Both the position numbers and the translations under genes were made by a program. The notes below the pieces were generated by a model. It saw only the letters and a list, made by a program, of their open reading frames with translations. It did not search any database and had not been told where the DNA came from. This document shows, piece by piece, positions 21,605-34,128 of a stretch of DNA of 64,000 bases. The stretch spans positions 26,425,542 through 26,489,541 of the forward strand of contig OX388305.1 of the NCBI GenBank assembly GCA_947579605.1. The letters are read 5' to 3'. Origin of the DNA: Athripsodes cinereus (taxonomy: Eukaryota; Arthropoda; Insecta; Trichoptera; Leptoceridae). Numbering within the stretch: position 1 is the first letter of the stretch; each line of letters opens with the position of its first letter.

Positions 21605-23613
21605 AGGGTTGCCACCTTTTTTTTTTGAAAATAAAGTACATTGGTCATTATAGGTAAGAAAAAAAAGTACGTAGTATCAAAATAAAGTACAATTTATTTT
21701 TCTTTATTATTATGTTTAAAAACATATTTTTTAATTGCTTTTTGCAGTTTGTATCAAATTAGTATATCTACGAAACAATAACACAGCATCTTAACAGTCT
21801 ATATTTAAATTTGAGTAAATAGTAATTAATTTTTTTTAAAAATTTTTTCGGTGTAACACATTCACTATTTATTTGATCTGTTTCACTACCAAAATTACGT
21901 TTTCTAAAAAACTTAAAATCGTATTCTTAAAGAGGCCCTTTAGCTAAAACTGTGAAATATAAAATTTTCAACAAGTTTGGCAGAAAAACTTTCAAAACTT
22001 GTTGACGCTGCAAACATATTGATGTGATAAAATATGAAAACAAATATGTATCAATCCAAACAAAGTCAACCAAAAAATGGAAAAATCGTTGCTCGATGTC
22101 TTAGATTTTTTTTATACTTTGCCTGTTAATTGCCTGATATGTTGAGACTTTTAAACAAGTATTATTATTTTTTACTCTTGAAATATTTTTTTTGGCGGCC
22201 ATTTTTATAACGTGCCGTGGGTGATTTTTAATGAAAATAGATCTTTAGAAAAATTATTATATCTTTTTTATTTATTAACATATCGAGATAATTTTAAATA
22301 CAAAATTTTCTAGTTTTATAAATATTTTTAATCATCGGTATCAATCGAAAAAATTACTAAATTTTGCTTCAAATTTACAATTCTAAAAATGAAAAATTCT
22401 CATTTTCGCATCATTATTTCAGAATGAAAATAACAAATATCATCATTTATCTTAAATATTTTTTATTTACAGAGATATTTTATGTCACTATCCTCAGAAG
22501 CAATGGAGATGAATTTAAGATAGTCCTTCTTTTTCTATAACTAGTCGAACTTTGCTCCTATGTGAAAAAATGCAAATTTTGAAACCAAATATCTGAAAAG
22601 GGACTGAATGTTTTATTTTGGAATTTTTATAAAACATTAACCGTATTCTAATTGATAAGTGGCAGGAATTATATGAGTGATTTCGTAGCGGTTTTTGGGA
22701 TATAGAGTTTTTCTCGCGGGCTGTTTTAGTAAAAATAAATCTATACAAAATCCTTAATATCTTTTTTGTTTGTAACCGTAGCGAATAATTTAATCAACAT
22801 TAGATTGAGTAATAAATAGACTTTATTTTGGTATATATTGATATTCTATTAATAATAATAACACTTTATTGATCAGAAAAAAAACCTGAGCAATTGGCGA
22901 GCTTATTGCCTGGAGGCAATATCTTCCAGCTAACCAATCTATTATATATTTTTATAAATACCAAAAATTTATCTCAAGGTCATTATATGTTTTATCAAAA
23001 AAGGTGATTTTTACATGAAATTTTTAAATATAAAAAAGTAATAATCACAATCTCTGAATAATTTATTATAGTTAATAAACCACAAAAATTATTGTCATGT
23101 AGTCCAAGTGGTTTTTAAAATAATATGATGTTTTGAAATTTCGAATCGAAAAAGGGGAAACGTGAGCCGTACTGGGCTTGTATTTTGTATGGAGTTTGTA
23201 CTCAAAAATCACAATTTTTGAGTTTTCCCACCAAATTTGTATAAAATTGATTATTACAAAGTTTTTGCTAGAGAGCGCTCGTAATGCACTCAAACCGCTT
23301 TGCACAAAACAAACAAGAAATTGTGACAATGGCACTGACATTGTTGACATTTGAGGTTATGTTACGTTCAGAAATTTATTAAAACAAGTGCTGTAAGTGA
23401 TGTGGCGCTGGCGAGTGACGACACCGGTTCAGCACCAATTGATAAATTTCGTTTAACGAAGAAATACTTACGACTAAACTTTTCAAAATCCCAAAGAAAT
23501 CAAATCATGCGAAATAAAGTATTTTCGCGTACTTTATTTTTCTCATAAAGTATAAAGTACAATTACCTGAAATAACGTACAATACTTTATTATAAAGTAC
23601 GGGTGGCAACCCT
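21605..23613. mobile_element. DNA transposon with AGGGTTGCCACC ends and 10-bp target duplication (Mutator-like?)
   Basis: The inverted ends AGGGTTGCCACC and, on the right, GGTGGCAACCCT are flanked by exact AGCTGTGATT (21595-21604 and 23614-23623). A 9-10 bp duplication is characteristic of Mutator-like elements, but no transposase is present, so the superfamily is inferred. Subterminal AAAGTAC motifs cluster at both ends. It carries the dispersed repeat at 22060-23215 and a LINE 3' tail near 22850-22935. It shares an internal CAAC-TTTGG block (about 21968) with the element at 30180-31057. Confidence 0.72.
22060..23215. repeat. Copy of the 1.15-kb dispersed repeat
   Basis: Reverse-oriented relative of 10405-11560, sharing TGCCTGATATGTTGAGACTT, CATATCGAGATAATTT and other blocks in order. 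It is interrupted near 22850-22935 by a short LINE 3' end containing the hairpin-like GCGAGCTTATTGCC segment. Confidence 0.65.
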
Positions 23614-23689
23614 AGCTGTGATTGCTAAAATTACTTTTCAGGTAATCTGCAAAAAGCGGTCAGTCCCTACACATGCTCTAAATACCATG

Positions 23690-24254
23690 TTATCTATCTA
23701 TTCCATCACGCTATGTCCCCTAAGGGGTAAGCAGAGAGGATAGACCGCTACACTAGCCGGTCTTTTCCGGACCAATTTTCCAGAAATTTACCGAGAAATT
23801 TCTCGGTAAATTTCTCGAAGTAGAGAATATTCGGAGATTTTTTTTTATTTTATATTTAACAGTATAATAATAATAAATACTATATTCAATCAATCAATTA
23901 CAATGTACAAATGTTGAGACAATTTATAACCAATATGGCTACAATTAATTATGGAAACAAATAATTAATATAAAAAATCTTGATGTTTGACACCCCACAT
24001 GCCCATATTTAAGTTAAAAAAAAATTGCAGGTACGTACATGTAAAAAAGTGTTAATAACCTCTGATTTGGCCTTAATCAGCCCCACAAATTTTTGGATCA
24101 ATCAGGTTGGCTGCGAAGTGTACTGGGCGAAAGGTCATAATACCACTAAGAAAAATTATGGAGAGAAATTTCTCTTCCATCAGAGGAGAAATTCTCGGAG
24201 AAATTTCTCGTTCTCGAGAAATTTCTTTGGAGAATTTTCTCTTCTCACATCACT
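23690..24254. mobile_element. Degenerate element with GAGAAATTTCTC clusters
   Basis: Clustered GAGAAATTTCTC-type palindromes lie at about 23790-23825 and 24160-24245. The right end, TTCTCACATCACTA, resembles that of the element at 45239-45860. The interior shares CACATGCCCATATTTA and CTCTGATTTGG blocks with that element. The left boundary is not clear. A piece at 23690-23745 (CTATCTATTCCATCACG, CCCCTAAGGGGTAAGCAG) has a partial match to the 70-bp satellite described below. Confidence 0.5.
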
Positions 24255-25213
24255 AGTCTTGACATACTTCTCTCACTTCCATTGCATTCATACAATTCCT
24301 CATGCATGCCCTTCTATTTCTGCTACTTCTGACATTGTCAACATCCTTCAGGATCTGGTCAAGTGTGGTCCAACCATGTAGCCCGAGGACGACCACACTT
24401 TCTAATACCTTTTCTCTTAGCCATGCAAATGTTTTTCGTCATTCGTTCCTTGTTCATTCTTTCAATGTGAAATGTAAAAGCATAGTATTCGCCAGAAAAC
24501 TCCATCCAGTCCTCCTAAAGGTCAAAGTTGACCAACAGTTGATTAATTCTCTTAACGAAATAAGATTCCTGGGGGTCATATTGGACTCTGGCCTTAGATG
24601 GAACTCATTCATCAAACACATACACTCCAAGTGTCAGGCCTGCCTCAATGTCATGAGAGCCGTCTCCAGGGTCTGGTGGGGTTGCCACCCCTCGACTTAG
24701 AAAGTTTTCTACACTACATTTATCCCCAGCCACTTGGACTTTGGATTATTTTTATTAGCCCCAACCTCCAAGAAAAACTTGTTGAGACTGGACCGGATCC
24801 AGTCTCAGTCTCTTCGGTTGATTACGGGTGCGATGAGATCCTCCCCTGTCAACGCCTTACAGGTAGAGGCTGCAGACCCCCCACTTGAACTATGCAGACA
24901 GCTCGTATGTGACAGATTTTTAGTCAAAATCTTGCGTATCATCGATCACCCGCTGTCTCACAAACTTTAGCTCCTCTTATACTTGGTAACCCATTTACCG
25001 GTATGAAGAGGTTAAGATCCACCGACTCTTGTTACTAGCTATAGAAAAATCCAAACTCCCTTGTTGGAGAGCTTCGCAGTTCTTCTTGTATACTCTATGT
25101 CATTTTCCACACTAAGTTTTAAACCAAAAGTTATTCTCAATCTGGGTGTCAGTAATGGCACATTCGCATCTCGTATTTTCAAATCAATTATTGATTCTGA
25201 TTGGCACGACTGG

Positions 25214-27055
25214 TGCCGTTAGCACACCTCCGCTGCGGAATCGAGAAAGCGGCTCCGCTTAAATCTGTCAGTTCGTGTGCGTCGTACGCAAGAGCGAGAT
25301 GGCATGCTCAAATACATACTGTTTTCTATACATCTATCTCTTTCTAGCACCGTTTCGCCATAGATTACGAAATATGCATTCACATCTCCGCCTGTTTTTT
25401 CGCAGTCTCTGATGTTTCGCTTTTGTGCCGCTTTTGTATTTGTACAATTCGACAGATTTTTGGAGCGAAACCATGACCAAACTTCAAATAGCGTGGGTCT
25501 GCGGTAAGTGAAGTAAGATTCTCTCTATCTATATCATCATGAAATTTCCCACATATGGGGCAGTCACTAATAAACATAATAGTCGTCCTCTCCGTGCCAA
25601 TATCCACATGCCGTTATTCTACTGATTACTACACTATCTATACCATCACGGCATCTCTCACAAGTTTATTACATGCAGTTGGTCTACTGATTATCCCACT
25701 TTATCTATCTATACCATCACGGCTTTCCCACAAGTTTATTACATGCAGTTGGTCTACTGAATATCCCACTTTATCTATCTATACCATCACGGCTTTCCCA
25801 CAAGTTTATTACATGCAGTTGGTCTACTGACTATCCCACTTTATCTATCTATACCATCACGGCTTTCCCACAAGTTTATTACAAGCAGTTGGTCTACTGA
25901 ATATCCCACTTTATCTATCTATACCATCACGGCTTTCCCACAAGTTTATTACAAGCAGTTGGTCTACTGACTATCCCACTTTATCTATCTATACCATCAC
26001 GGCTTTCCCAAAAGTTTATTACATGCAGTTGGACTATCCCACTTTATCTATGTATACCATCACGGCTTTCCCACAAGTTTATTACATGCAGTTGGTTTAC
26101 TGACTATCCCACTTTATCTATCTATACCATCACGGCTTTCCCACAAGTTTATTACATGCAGTTGGTCTACTGACTATCCCACTTTATCTATCTATACCAT
26201 CACGGCTTTTCCACAAGTTTATCACATACAGTTGGTCTACCGACTACCCCACTATCTATACCATCACGACATCTCCCACAAGTTTTTTCCATACAGTGTT
26301 TCTACTGACTACTCCACTCTATCTATCTATACCATCACGGCTTTCCCACAAGTTTATTACATACAGTTGATCTACCGAGTACCCACAAGTTTGTGGGAAA
26401 GCCGTGATGGTATAGATAGATAGAGTGGAGTAGTCATTAGCCCAACTGTATGTAATAAAGTTGTGGGAGATGTCGTGATGGTATAGATAGTGAGGTACTC
26501 AGTAGACCAACTGTATGTGATAAACTTGTGGGAAAGCCGTGATGGTATAGATAGATAGAGTGTAGTAGTCATTAGACCAACTGTATGTAATAAAGTTGTG
26601 GGAGATGTCGTGATGGTATAGATAGTGAGGTACTCAGTAGACCAACTGTATGTGATAAACTTGAGGGAAAGCCCTGATGGTATAGATAGATAGAGTGGAG
26701 TAGTCATTAGACCAACTGTATGTAATAAAGTTGTGGGAGATGTCGTGATGGTATAGATAGTGAGGTACTCAGTAGACCAACTGTATGTAATAAACTTGTG
26801 GGAAAGCCGTGATGGTATAGATAGATTATTGTTCAATATTTGTTATTCGGCCAATATCGGATAATTTACTTTGGAATATTATGCAATTTAGTTCCACTAA
26901 TTTCACACTACTGCGTACGTAATAGTGTTTATTCGGTATCACGATTTCGCTGTTCGCGTTCCGCGCAAATGTACTAGCTAAAAGCGGTTTCGCTACTACG
27001 ACTCCGCTCAGCGGTTTCGCTTTCGCTATTTCGCGGCGGAGGTGTGCTAAAGCCC
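25214..27055. mobile_element. Harbinger-like non-autonomous element carrying a tandem satellite (copy 1)
   Basis: The inverted ends are TGCCGTTAGCACACCTCCGC and, reverse-complemented on the right, GGGCTTTAGCACACCTCCGC. They are flanked by TGG (25211-25213 and 27056-27058). A 3-bp duplication and G/C-rich ends fit PIF/Harbinger. No transposase is present. The interior is mostly a tandem repeat (25620-26822) between a left region of about 400 bases and a right region of about 225 bases. It is inserted in the LINE RT/RNase H pseudogene. Confidence 0.75.
25620..26822. repeat. 70-bp satellite array with an orientation switch
   Basis: About 11 monomers run in one orientation (CTATCTATACCATCACGGCT, then GTTTATTACATGCAGTTGG) up to about 26385. 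A palindromic junction ACCCACAAGTTTGTGGGAAA near 26380 follows. About six monomers in the opposite orientation then form three two-monomer units of about 139 bases. Translations are repetitive and have no protein family features. Confidence 0.9.
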
Positions 27056-27988
27056 TGGCACCTAATCTATACAAACGGCTCGAAAAGTGATAGAGGTAGG
27101 TCGTACAGGGGCTGCCTTCCTTTTCGAAGACAACACCAGTAAAATGTTCAGGCTCAGAGACGAGTCGTCGGTTTTCACAGCGGAATGTCTTGCTATCAGA
27201 GAGGCTCTGACCATTCGCCAGCTCAAGGTTAAAACTCTCATACTCAGTGACTCTCAAAATGCTCTCCAGGCATATCTCTCTCCTGCATTATCCCGACCAG
27301 ATGATCCTTAGAAATTAGATACCTCCTACATAAACTTCAGATTTCAGGTGTAGACGTGGTTCTGGGCTGGATCCCAAGTCACTGCGGTATCCTGGGCGAC
27401 GAGGCGGTAGATCTATTAGCCAAATTGGCTACGGACCTCCCCAATCCATCTGGAACTATTTCAACCTCTGATTACACTTTGTCATTTGACCGGAATCTCA
27501 TCCAGTCCTGGCAGGCAGAATGGTCAGAGACCAGTCAACTCAAAGAAAGAAAGTATGCCTTAATCCAACCCGATATGTCTATGAAACTCTGGTTTTCAGA
27601 AATTTTAATGAGTAAGGCTGACACCTCCACAATCTGCAGAATGAGATTAGCTCATTGCTGTACCACATCTCATCTCTACAGAATCCACGTTATCGACCCT
27701 CCTCTGTGCGACTGCCAAGAGGAGGAGGATCTTGATCATATATTTTTCGAATGCCCGATCAACAACATCTACCCAACTTTGATTAATGACCTGGCACATT
27801 ACAGGGTTCCACTACCTACAAATATTTCCTTGCTCTTGAGTTCTAGAGACAAAAACATTTTCAAACTCCTTGTCCTGTTCCTCAAGGCCCATTAGATGAG
27901 GCTTTGAATGTTGTATTTTTGTCCTGATCTTATAATTTTTATTTGCAGTTTCTGGCTAGGAACACCCTCAAGGGTGAAAGCCAACAAA

Positions 27989-28718
<730 letters not shown>

Positions 28719-29036
28719 TCAAATTTTAACAATATATAAATAAACTATTATTATTATTATTAAAATGACACCATATTCTACTGGGACCATTACAGCCTTC
28801 GGCCAATGCGACCCCAGAGAAAACAAACATTTAGTGTTTCCACATTCCCCACAAATTCTCCGTATGTTATGTGGAATACGTCCACATTCTGAGAAATGTT
28901 GTCCGGCTTCTAGGTGGATAGAACAGCATTTTGCTGGTATATAAAAATTAAACTCACCCAGTACCTTCGGATTACTAATTATACCATTCAGCAACTTGAA
29001 AATATGTCTCGAGTAAAACACGCTCCTACGATGCTC
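28719..29036 (-). pseudogene. LINE ORF2 C-terminal fragment
   Basis: The minus strand encodes a conserved LINE C-terminal pattern (RRSVFYSRHIFKLLNGI, then EFNFYIPAK). It runs into an ATT/AAT triplet tail at about 28740-28760, the 3' end. Only about 100 residues remain. The same pattern, FLFKILNDGFDNP then INFRVPGR, appears in the better LINE at 34915-35030. Confidence 0.6.
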
Positions 29037-29285
29037 TAGGGCAGTCTAGGGTCTAAGGTGTTATATCCATGACTGCCCATTACAAATGCAGATGGAAAGA
29101 GATATGAGTAGTAGAGGCAGTGGCGGGACTAGGCTTTTCACATCGGGCATGCTTTGTACAAATATACTATTTTACTCGCAAACGAGTGGACGTCCTTGAG
29201 AATAATATAATATATATATCGGAGACGGGACTAGGCTTTTCATGTTGGTCTAACATTCGTTATAATAAAAAAAATTAAATAAATA

Positions 29286-29420
29286 AGATATCCAGAATGG
29301 TTGACATACCCCTTTGCTGAATTTAAGATATTAAATGGTTTATATGCGACGTCTCTTAAAAGACACTTAAAAACTTTAGTGGGAGATCTATTGTTTGCCA
29401 AAGACTTCATGGGTCCTTAA
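29286..29420 (+). other. Candidate terminal coding exon, unrecognised
   Basis: An open segment after a possible AG at 29286-29287 encodes PEWLTYPFAEFKILNGLY, then HLKTLVGDLLFAKDFMGP and a TAA at 29418-29420. AATAAA-type sequence follows within 10 bases. The composition looks protein-like and not random AT sequence. No family was recognised and no upstream exon was found, so it may instead be a repeat-borne fragment. Confidence 0.3.
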
Positions 29421-30179
29421 TATAAATAAATAAAATACAAGAAGTCTGCGATGCAAATAAATACTATTTTTAAGTATGTAAGTAACTTAAAGTAAGTAAG
29501 TTAAATGTCGTAATTACTATACAATTTATTTTGTCTCGCGCATCCATCATAATATTAATCAATCCTTTATGAAGAACGTTTCAAGTCTAAAAACTATTAG
29601 CGGTTGCCCATAGTATCTACCTTCAAATTATTTTTAACTGCCTAGTACGTTACGCACGACTCACACAATCATCACACAACCAATACAAATAAAAACATAC
29701 TCATATAGGTACATTATGCACCCAAACGTTCTTTGAGATGCTTGCTTATTTTGTCCTTAAGATTGCACACATACAACCAAACATACCCAATAATACACAT
29801 ATATGGCGTGTCATTGCCTACTACGTATTCACACTAAAATTTAAGTGTGTGTTAGTGAGAACAGACGCAACGTATAAAGCAATAACTTACTATTCCATTA
29901 ATTTAGCTATCACGGTAAATTATTGGATTTTATTAAAAAAAGTCAAAATAACGTATCGATTGTACACGCACTTCAATACAAATAGTACGCGCTTTTGATA
30001 AAAACTCTAAAACTTACAAAAATTGTATATTTGCTGCGTATATTTTTGTGAATTGTTCTCTTTGCAACGAAATGTTTGGCGGCAAATTCAAACTAGTTTT
30101 TGATGATTTCAATATTTTCTTCATAGATTCTATGGGCATGCTGTGCTTTTTTGCATGTATGGCAGGCACGCGACTGAGT
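29421..30179. other. Spacer, nothing recognised
   Basis: AT-rich sequence with short chance open frames only. Confidence 0.4.
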
Positions 30180-31057
30180 AGAGGGTATCTTTTCCCGGAT
30201 TATTTTTGTTCCCGGGAAACGGGAAATTTTAAAATGAATTTCCCGGGATTCCCGGGAATCCCGGGAAATTCATTATTATATTTATAAATATTCAATTTTC
30301 AACAAATTTGGTATGAAAACTCTCATAACTTGTTGACCCTTGCAAACATTTTGATTTGATAAAAAAAATCAAATTTTTGTTACCAATATAAGTAATTTGC
30401 TTAAAAAAACTAAATAGCTGACTGACGAGATTTATTTAGGTACTCTATGTTATATCAAAATAAAAATTGTTTACAAAATATATAAACTTTTAATTTTTGA
30501 TCATCCTATCAAGCAAAAAAATGTTATGGATTTTGGCAAAGCTTTTTAAAGATTTTTGACTTTAAAAAATGAGAAATTTCGACAAAAAAAGATTTTTTAT
30601 GTCGGTTAATATCCATGAATAAAACAAAAAAAATGACAGTTGGCTGCACTAATATTTTTAAGAACTATCTAACTTTTCGAAATATTTAAAAAAAAACATG
30701 AAAAACTGTAGGATTCTTATACATTGTCGGCCAAACACACATCCGATTTCGAATTATATTTAGAATAATTATGCTTCTTTCAAACGAATACATTGAAGCT
30801 ATAATTAAGTTTTTTTTTAAAGTATAACACTTTAATTAATATTATTTTTCATATTTTCATATCAAAATATTCGTCAGCTTCTACAAGTTTATCACGACTA
30901 TTACAGTTAACTAAACAAAGATTTCGGTATCGGTATGGCAATCTGCATGACTAATAATTTGTATTTTTTCCCGGGAAAGGATTCGTTTTTTTCCCGGGAA
31001 ACGGGAAATAAAAATTAGAGGGTTTTCCCGCCCGGGAATTCCCGGGAGTAACCCTCT
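30180..31057. mobile_element. Element with AGAGGGT ends and clustered CCCGGGAA motifs
   Basis: The ends are AGAGGGTATC and, on the right, GTAACCCTCT. The CCCGGGAA/TTCCCGGG motif is repeated many times at 30190-30265 and again at 30965-31048. The interior shares the CAAC-TTTGG/ACTTGTTGAC block with the element at 21605-23613, so the two are probably related. Flanks show only an imperfect 9-bp match (6 of 9). No transposase. Confidence 0.6.
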
Positions 31058-31154
31058 AACGAGTAGTAACTATATCTTAAGTTTATGTTATGAATTTTTT
31101 GACACAATTGGATGTCGGGAACTGGATTTTTTACTTACTAGAAGTGTAGATGTC

Positions 31155-31436
31155 AAACATATTTTGAACTACTCCAGATTAATCATTCCAATTGATCACA
31201 CTCATCCATAGTCAACCTATTTGAATAGGTATTAACTAGTTAGGTATGTTGTATATGATACACATACATGCACAACACAGAGTCTGACTCTGTGTTGTGC
31301 ACTCCTTAAGGAAGTTCACATATGTATGTGTATCATATACAACATACCTAACTAGTTAATACCTATTCAAATAGGTTGACTATGGATGAGTGTGATCAAT
31401 TGGAATGATTAATCTGGAGTAGTTCAAAATATGTTT
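31155..31436. repeat. Perfect 115-bp inverted repeat with an inner hairpin
   Basis: The arm 31155-31269 is the exact reverse complement of 31322-31436. The 52-base loop begins with another perfect stem, GCACAACACAGAGTC and its complement separated by one base (31270-31300). No coding potential. Confidence 0.92.
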
Positions 31437-31844
31437 TATATCTAAAGTGATAAAATCACCTCAAAAGCCGCTTTTGCACTCTTTCCAACACCAAAATGAG
31501 AATCTTCGATACAAATATGAACATGTTGCGTAAGTGTTGGTACTTCAGTTCCACGTTGATTACTTAGTTATAAAGATAGTATTTAAAAAAAACATTTGAA
31601 TACCTATTATAAATATGAACCCATAAATGGCTTTAGAATACCGATTTCAAACAAATAAAACAATATTTAAAAAGAATTAAACAAAAACCATGAAATAAAA
31701 AAGAAGAAAGAAATATTTCGATTGAAAATGTCCTTCACTGTGCAGAACGAACGCCGGACACAGAATGATGTTTATTTAATTTTAATTTTATATCTTTTGG
31801 TATACCGACAGACTTTTTACAAATATAACACAATATTATTTTGC
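31437..31844. other. Spacer, nothing recognised
   Basis: AT-rich sequence between the palindrome and the LINE pieces. No feature could be supported. Confidence 0.4.
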
Positions 31845-33250
31845 AACATGAGTCCATTTATTGATCTTCTTCTCGTGCCGAATCAGGTTCCCACGTCGCG
31901 ACGTTGGCAATCACTCTGGAGAAGGCTTCTCAATCCTGCGCGATCCGTAACAGCTCCGCCACATAATATATCATCCCGGTCCAGTCTCTACTGTTGCGCA
32001 GCTAAGACGTTTTGCCTTCTACCAGGACCGCGCTGCCCTTCAATTTTCCTCATCAGTATCAGCTGGAGCAAAACATACCTACTTATCGCCTCCTAGAACG
32101 TGACCCAGAGATGAGATCTTAGGGACCTTAACGTCCTTCAGCAGCTGTCTACTACAATTCGCTCTTCTCAAAACCTCCGAGTTGCTGACCAAATCCACAT
32201 CTCGAAGGCTTCCAACCAGTTCATAATGTGCACTTTCAGGGTCCAAGTTTCCGAGCCATACAGTAGAACAGACTAGTGATGTAATGTGGTGTTCTCACTT
32301 TGGCGAATATCGCTAGGGCACCAAAATATCGCCAGCCATTTGAACCGTGTGAACAAAATGACAGCTAGTCTGAAACGATAAAAACCAGTAGAAACGATAT
32401 CGTCTCGAGTTGACCACCTTCCAACTTTCTCGGGCGATCGAACGATTTGCACATGCGCAGATATGCGCGGCGTTTGTGTCTATGGTAAAAGCTTTATAAC
32501 CTATAAATTTTATAATGTTTCCCGCTTCGTGACAGCTGTTATCTTTTTTGATGGTTTGTGGCGTTTGTTTCCTTAATTAAAAGGCGCCTTATAACCTCTA
32601 CTATAACATTTTCGACTAAAAATAAACACTTCGCGATCTCCATATCGACGCCATTTTGAAAACAGTGTCAAAATCAAAGCGCATCTGACAGATCGTTTCT
32701 ATATCGGTGGACTTGTGTGAACAGGTGTGACGATCAATGGGCGTACGGCGAATTTTGTTTTTTCGCCTGGCGTTATATTTTGAAATTCGGCTGGCGATAT
32801 TCGCCAAATGTGAACACCCCATAACGAATATTATGTAATTTAAAACAAGTGTTTCTTTCTACTATTGGTTATTGATTCACAGAGAGACGTCTTTCGACTT
32901 ATAAGGTCATTATCAATCTGAATTGTTTACAACTATTCATCTGGTTATATAGTGTTTATTACAAAAGAAATATTCATTATAAAGTCATTGTCTTTTTTAA
33001 TTTGATATTAATGCCTAATTCTTCTCCTGCGTTATTAATGTTTATATGGAGCTTCTGAAAATCTGCGATGCTATCGGCCAGGATGACAGTGTCATCGGCA
33101 TATCTTAATTGATATATTCGCCATTGACCTTTAATCCCACTGTCGAGTTTTCTAGAGTCTTCTTAAAAACATAATTGGAGTACATGTTGAAGAGCAGCGG
33201 TGACAATATGCAATCCTGACGTACGCCTCTTTCAATGTCAATTTCTTAGG
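31845..33250 (-). pseudogene. LINE reverse transcriptase fragments, interrupted by a MITE
   Basis: The minus strand at about 33250-32985 encodes an RT core: DIERGVRQDCILSPLLFNMY, then INQLRYADDTVILADSIADF with the catalytic YADD. The C-terminal region at about 32280-31845 includes a piece resembling SETWTLKVH and the region after the RT, with frameshifts and stops. A 537-bp MITE (32285-32821) and about 160 bases of unrecognised sequence lie between. No intact frame remains. Confidence 0.72.
32285..32821. mobile_element. Harbinger-like MITE, 537 bp (copy 1)
   Basis: The ends are TGTGGTGTTC and, reverse-complemented on the right, TGGGGTGTTC, continuing into inverted TTTGGCGAATATCGC-type sequence. 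It is flanked by TAA (32282-32284 and 32822-32824), the 3-bp TWA-type duplication of PIF/Harbinger elements. It is non-coding. A second, interrupted copy is at 50841-63511. Confidence 0.85.
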
Positions 33251-33990
33251 AGCAGACATCACCAATTTTAATTTCGGCAGTTTGAAACCATCAAGACAAG
33301 ATAAAGATCGTATTTAGAAACCATCAAGACAAGATAAAGATCGTATTATCATGTCACGAAGAACCCTGCTGGAGAACATCCTTGTTTTTATAATATACCT
33401 AATAGACATTATTTCTTCGAGTAGATATTCGCGTTTATTTGATACTATGTTTGAGATAGCTATGGGAATGATTGGTTTAGCAGAAATGAAAACAAGCATG
33501 ATAAAAAGACAAGACTGTTAATCTCTCACATGTTAATATATCTTTGGAAAATCTGGAACAAAAACTATTACATCTCAAATCTGCGAACTCATCTGGCCCT
33601 GATAATGTTCCACCAGTTTTCTTAAAGAAATGTGCTTCAGCTCTTGCTGTACCTCTAACTGTTTTATTTAATAAGTCCCTTACTTATGGCATTTTTCCAT
33701 CAGCCTGGAAAAGCGGTAACATAATACCGGTACATAAAAAGGGAGACAAAGTAGACATTTCTAATTACAGACCAATTTGTATTCAGTCTACAATAGCTAA
33801 GTTATTCGAATCACTCGTTTTAGACCTGATAATGCCCTCTATAAATATAATTATGGTCCCAGAACAACATGGTTTCCTGCCAGGTAGGTCAACTTTGACC
33901 AACTTGGCAATTTACGAAAATTTTATATCCAAGAGCCTTGCCACAGGATGTCAAGTAGACAGTGTCTACACTGACTTTAGCAAGGCTTTT

Positions 33991-34128
33991 ATTTATTTAT
34001 TCTTTACTGTACATTGATAAAATACAATTACATAAAAGGTATACATCAAAATTACATACAATCAATATACAGAGGGCGAGTTTATCGCAAAGGCGCGATC
34101 TCTTCCAACTAACCCAAATTTTGATAAA
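33991..34128 (-). mobile_element. Short LINE 3'-end insertion inside another LINE
   Basis: The insertion interrupts the RT motif SKAFDKV. It contains a TTTATTTATTTA tail at one side and the GGGCGAGTTTATCGC segment. Related hairpin-like segments occur near 22885, 41140 and 48595, where they look like the 3' UTR of a minus-oriented LINE family (compare the LINE at 41096-42264). Confidence 0.75.

Larger units (their letters stand above)
24340..27897 (+). pseudogene. LINE remnant with reverse transcriptase C-terminus and RNase H, split by a transposon
   Basis: The left part (24340-25213) encodes RT C-terminal blocks in broken frames, such as IRFLGVILDSGLRWNSFIKH near 24565 and LRLITGAMRSSPVNALQ near 24810. 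The right part (27056-27897) encodes an RNase H domain: YTNGSKS near 27065 (the usual Asp is Asn), FTAECLAIREAL with the Glu, LILSDSQNAL with the Asp, then after frame breaks WIPSHCGILGDEAVDLLAKL near 27370. A CxC/CP region closes the protein (PPLCDCQEEEDLDHIFFECP near 27700). An RNase H after RT points to the Jockey/I/R1 group. The element at 25214-27055 lies between the two halves. Confidence 0.8.
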
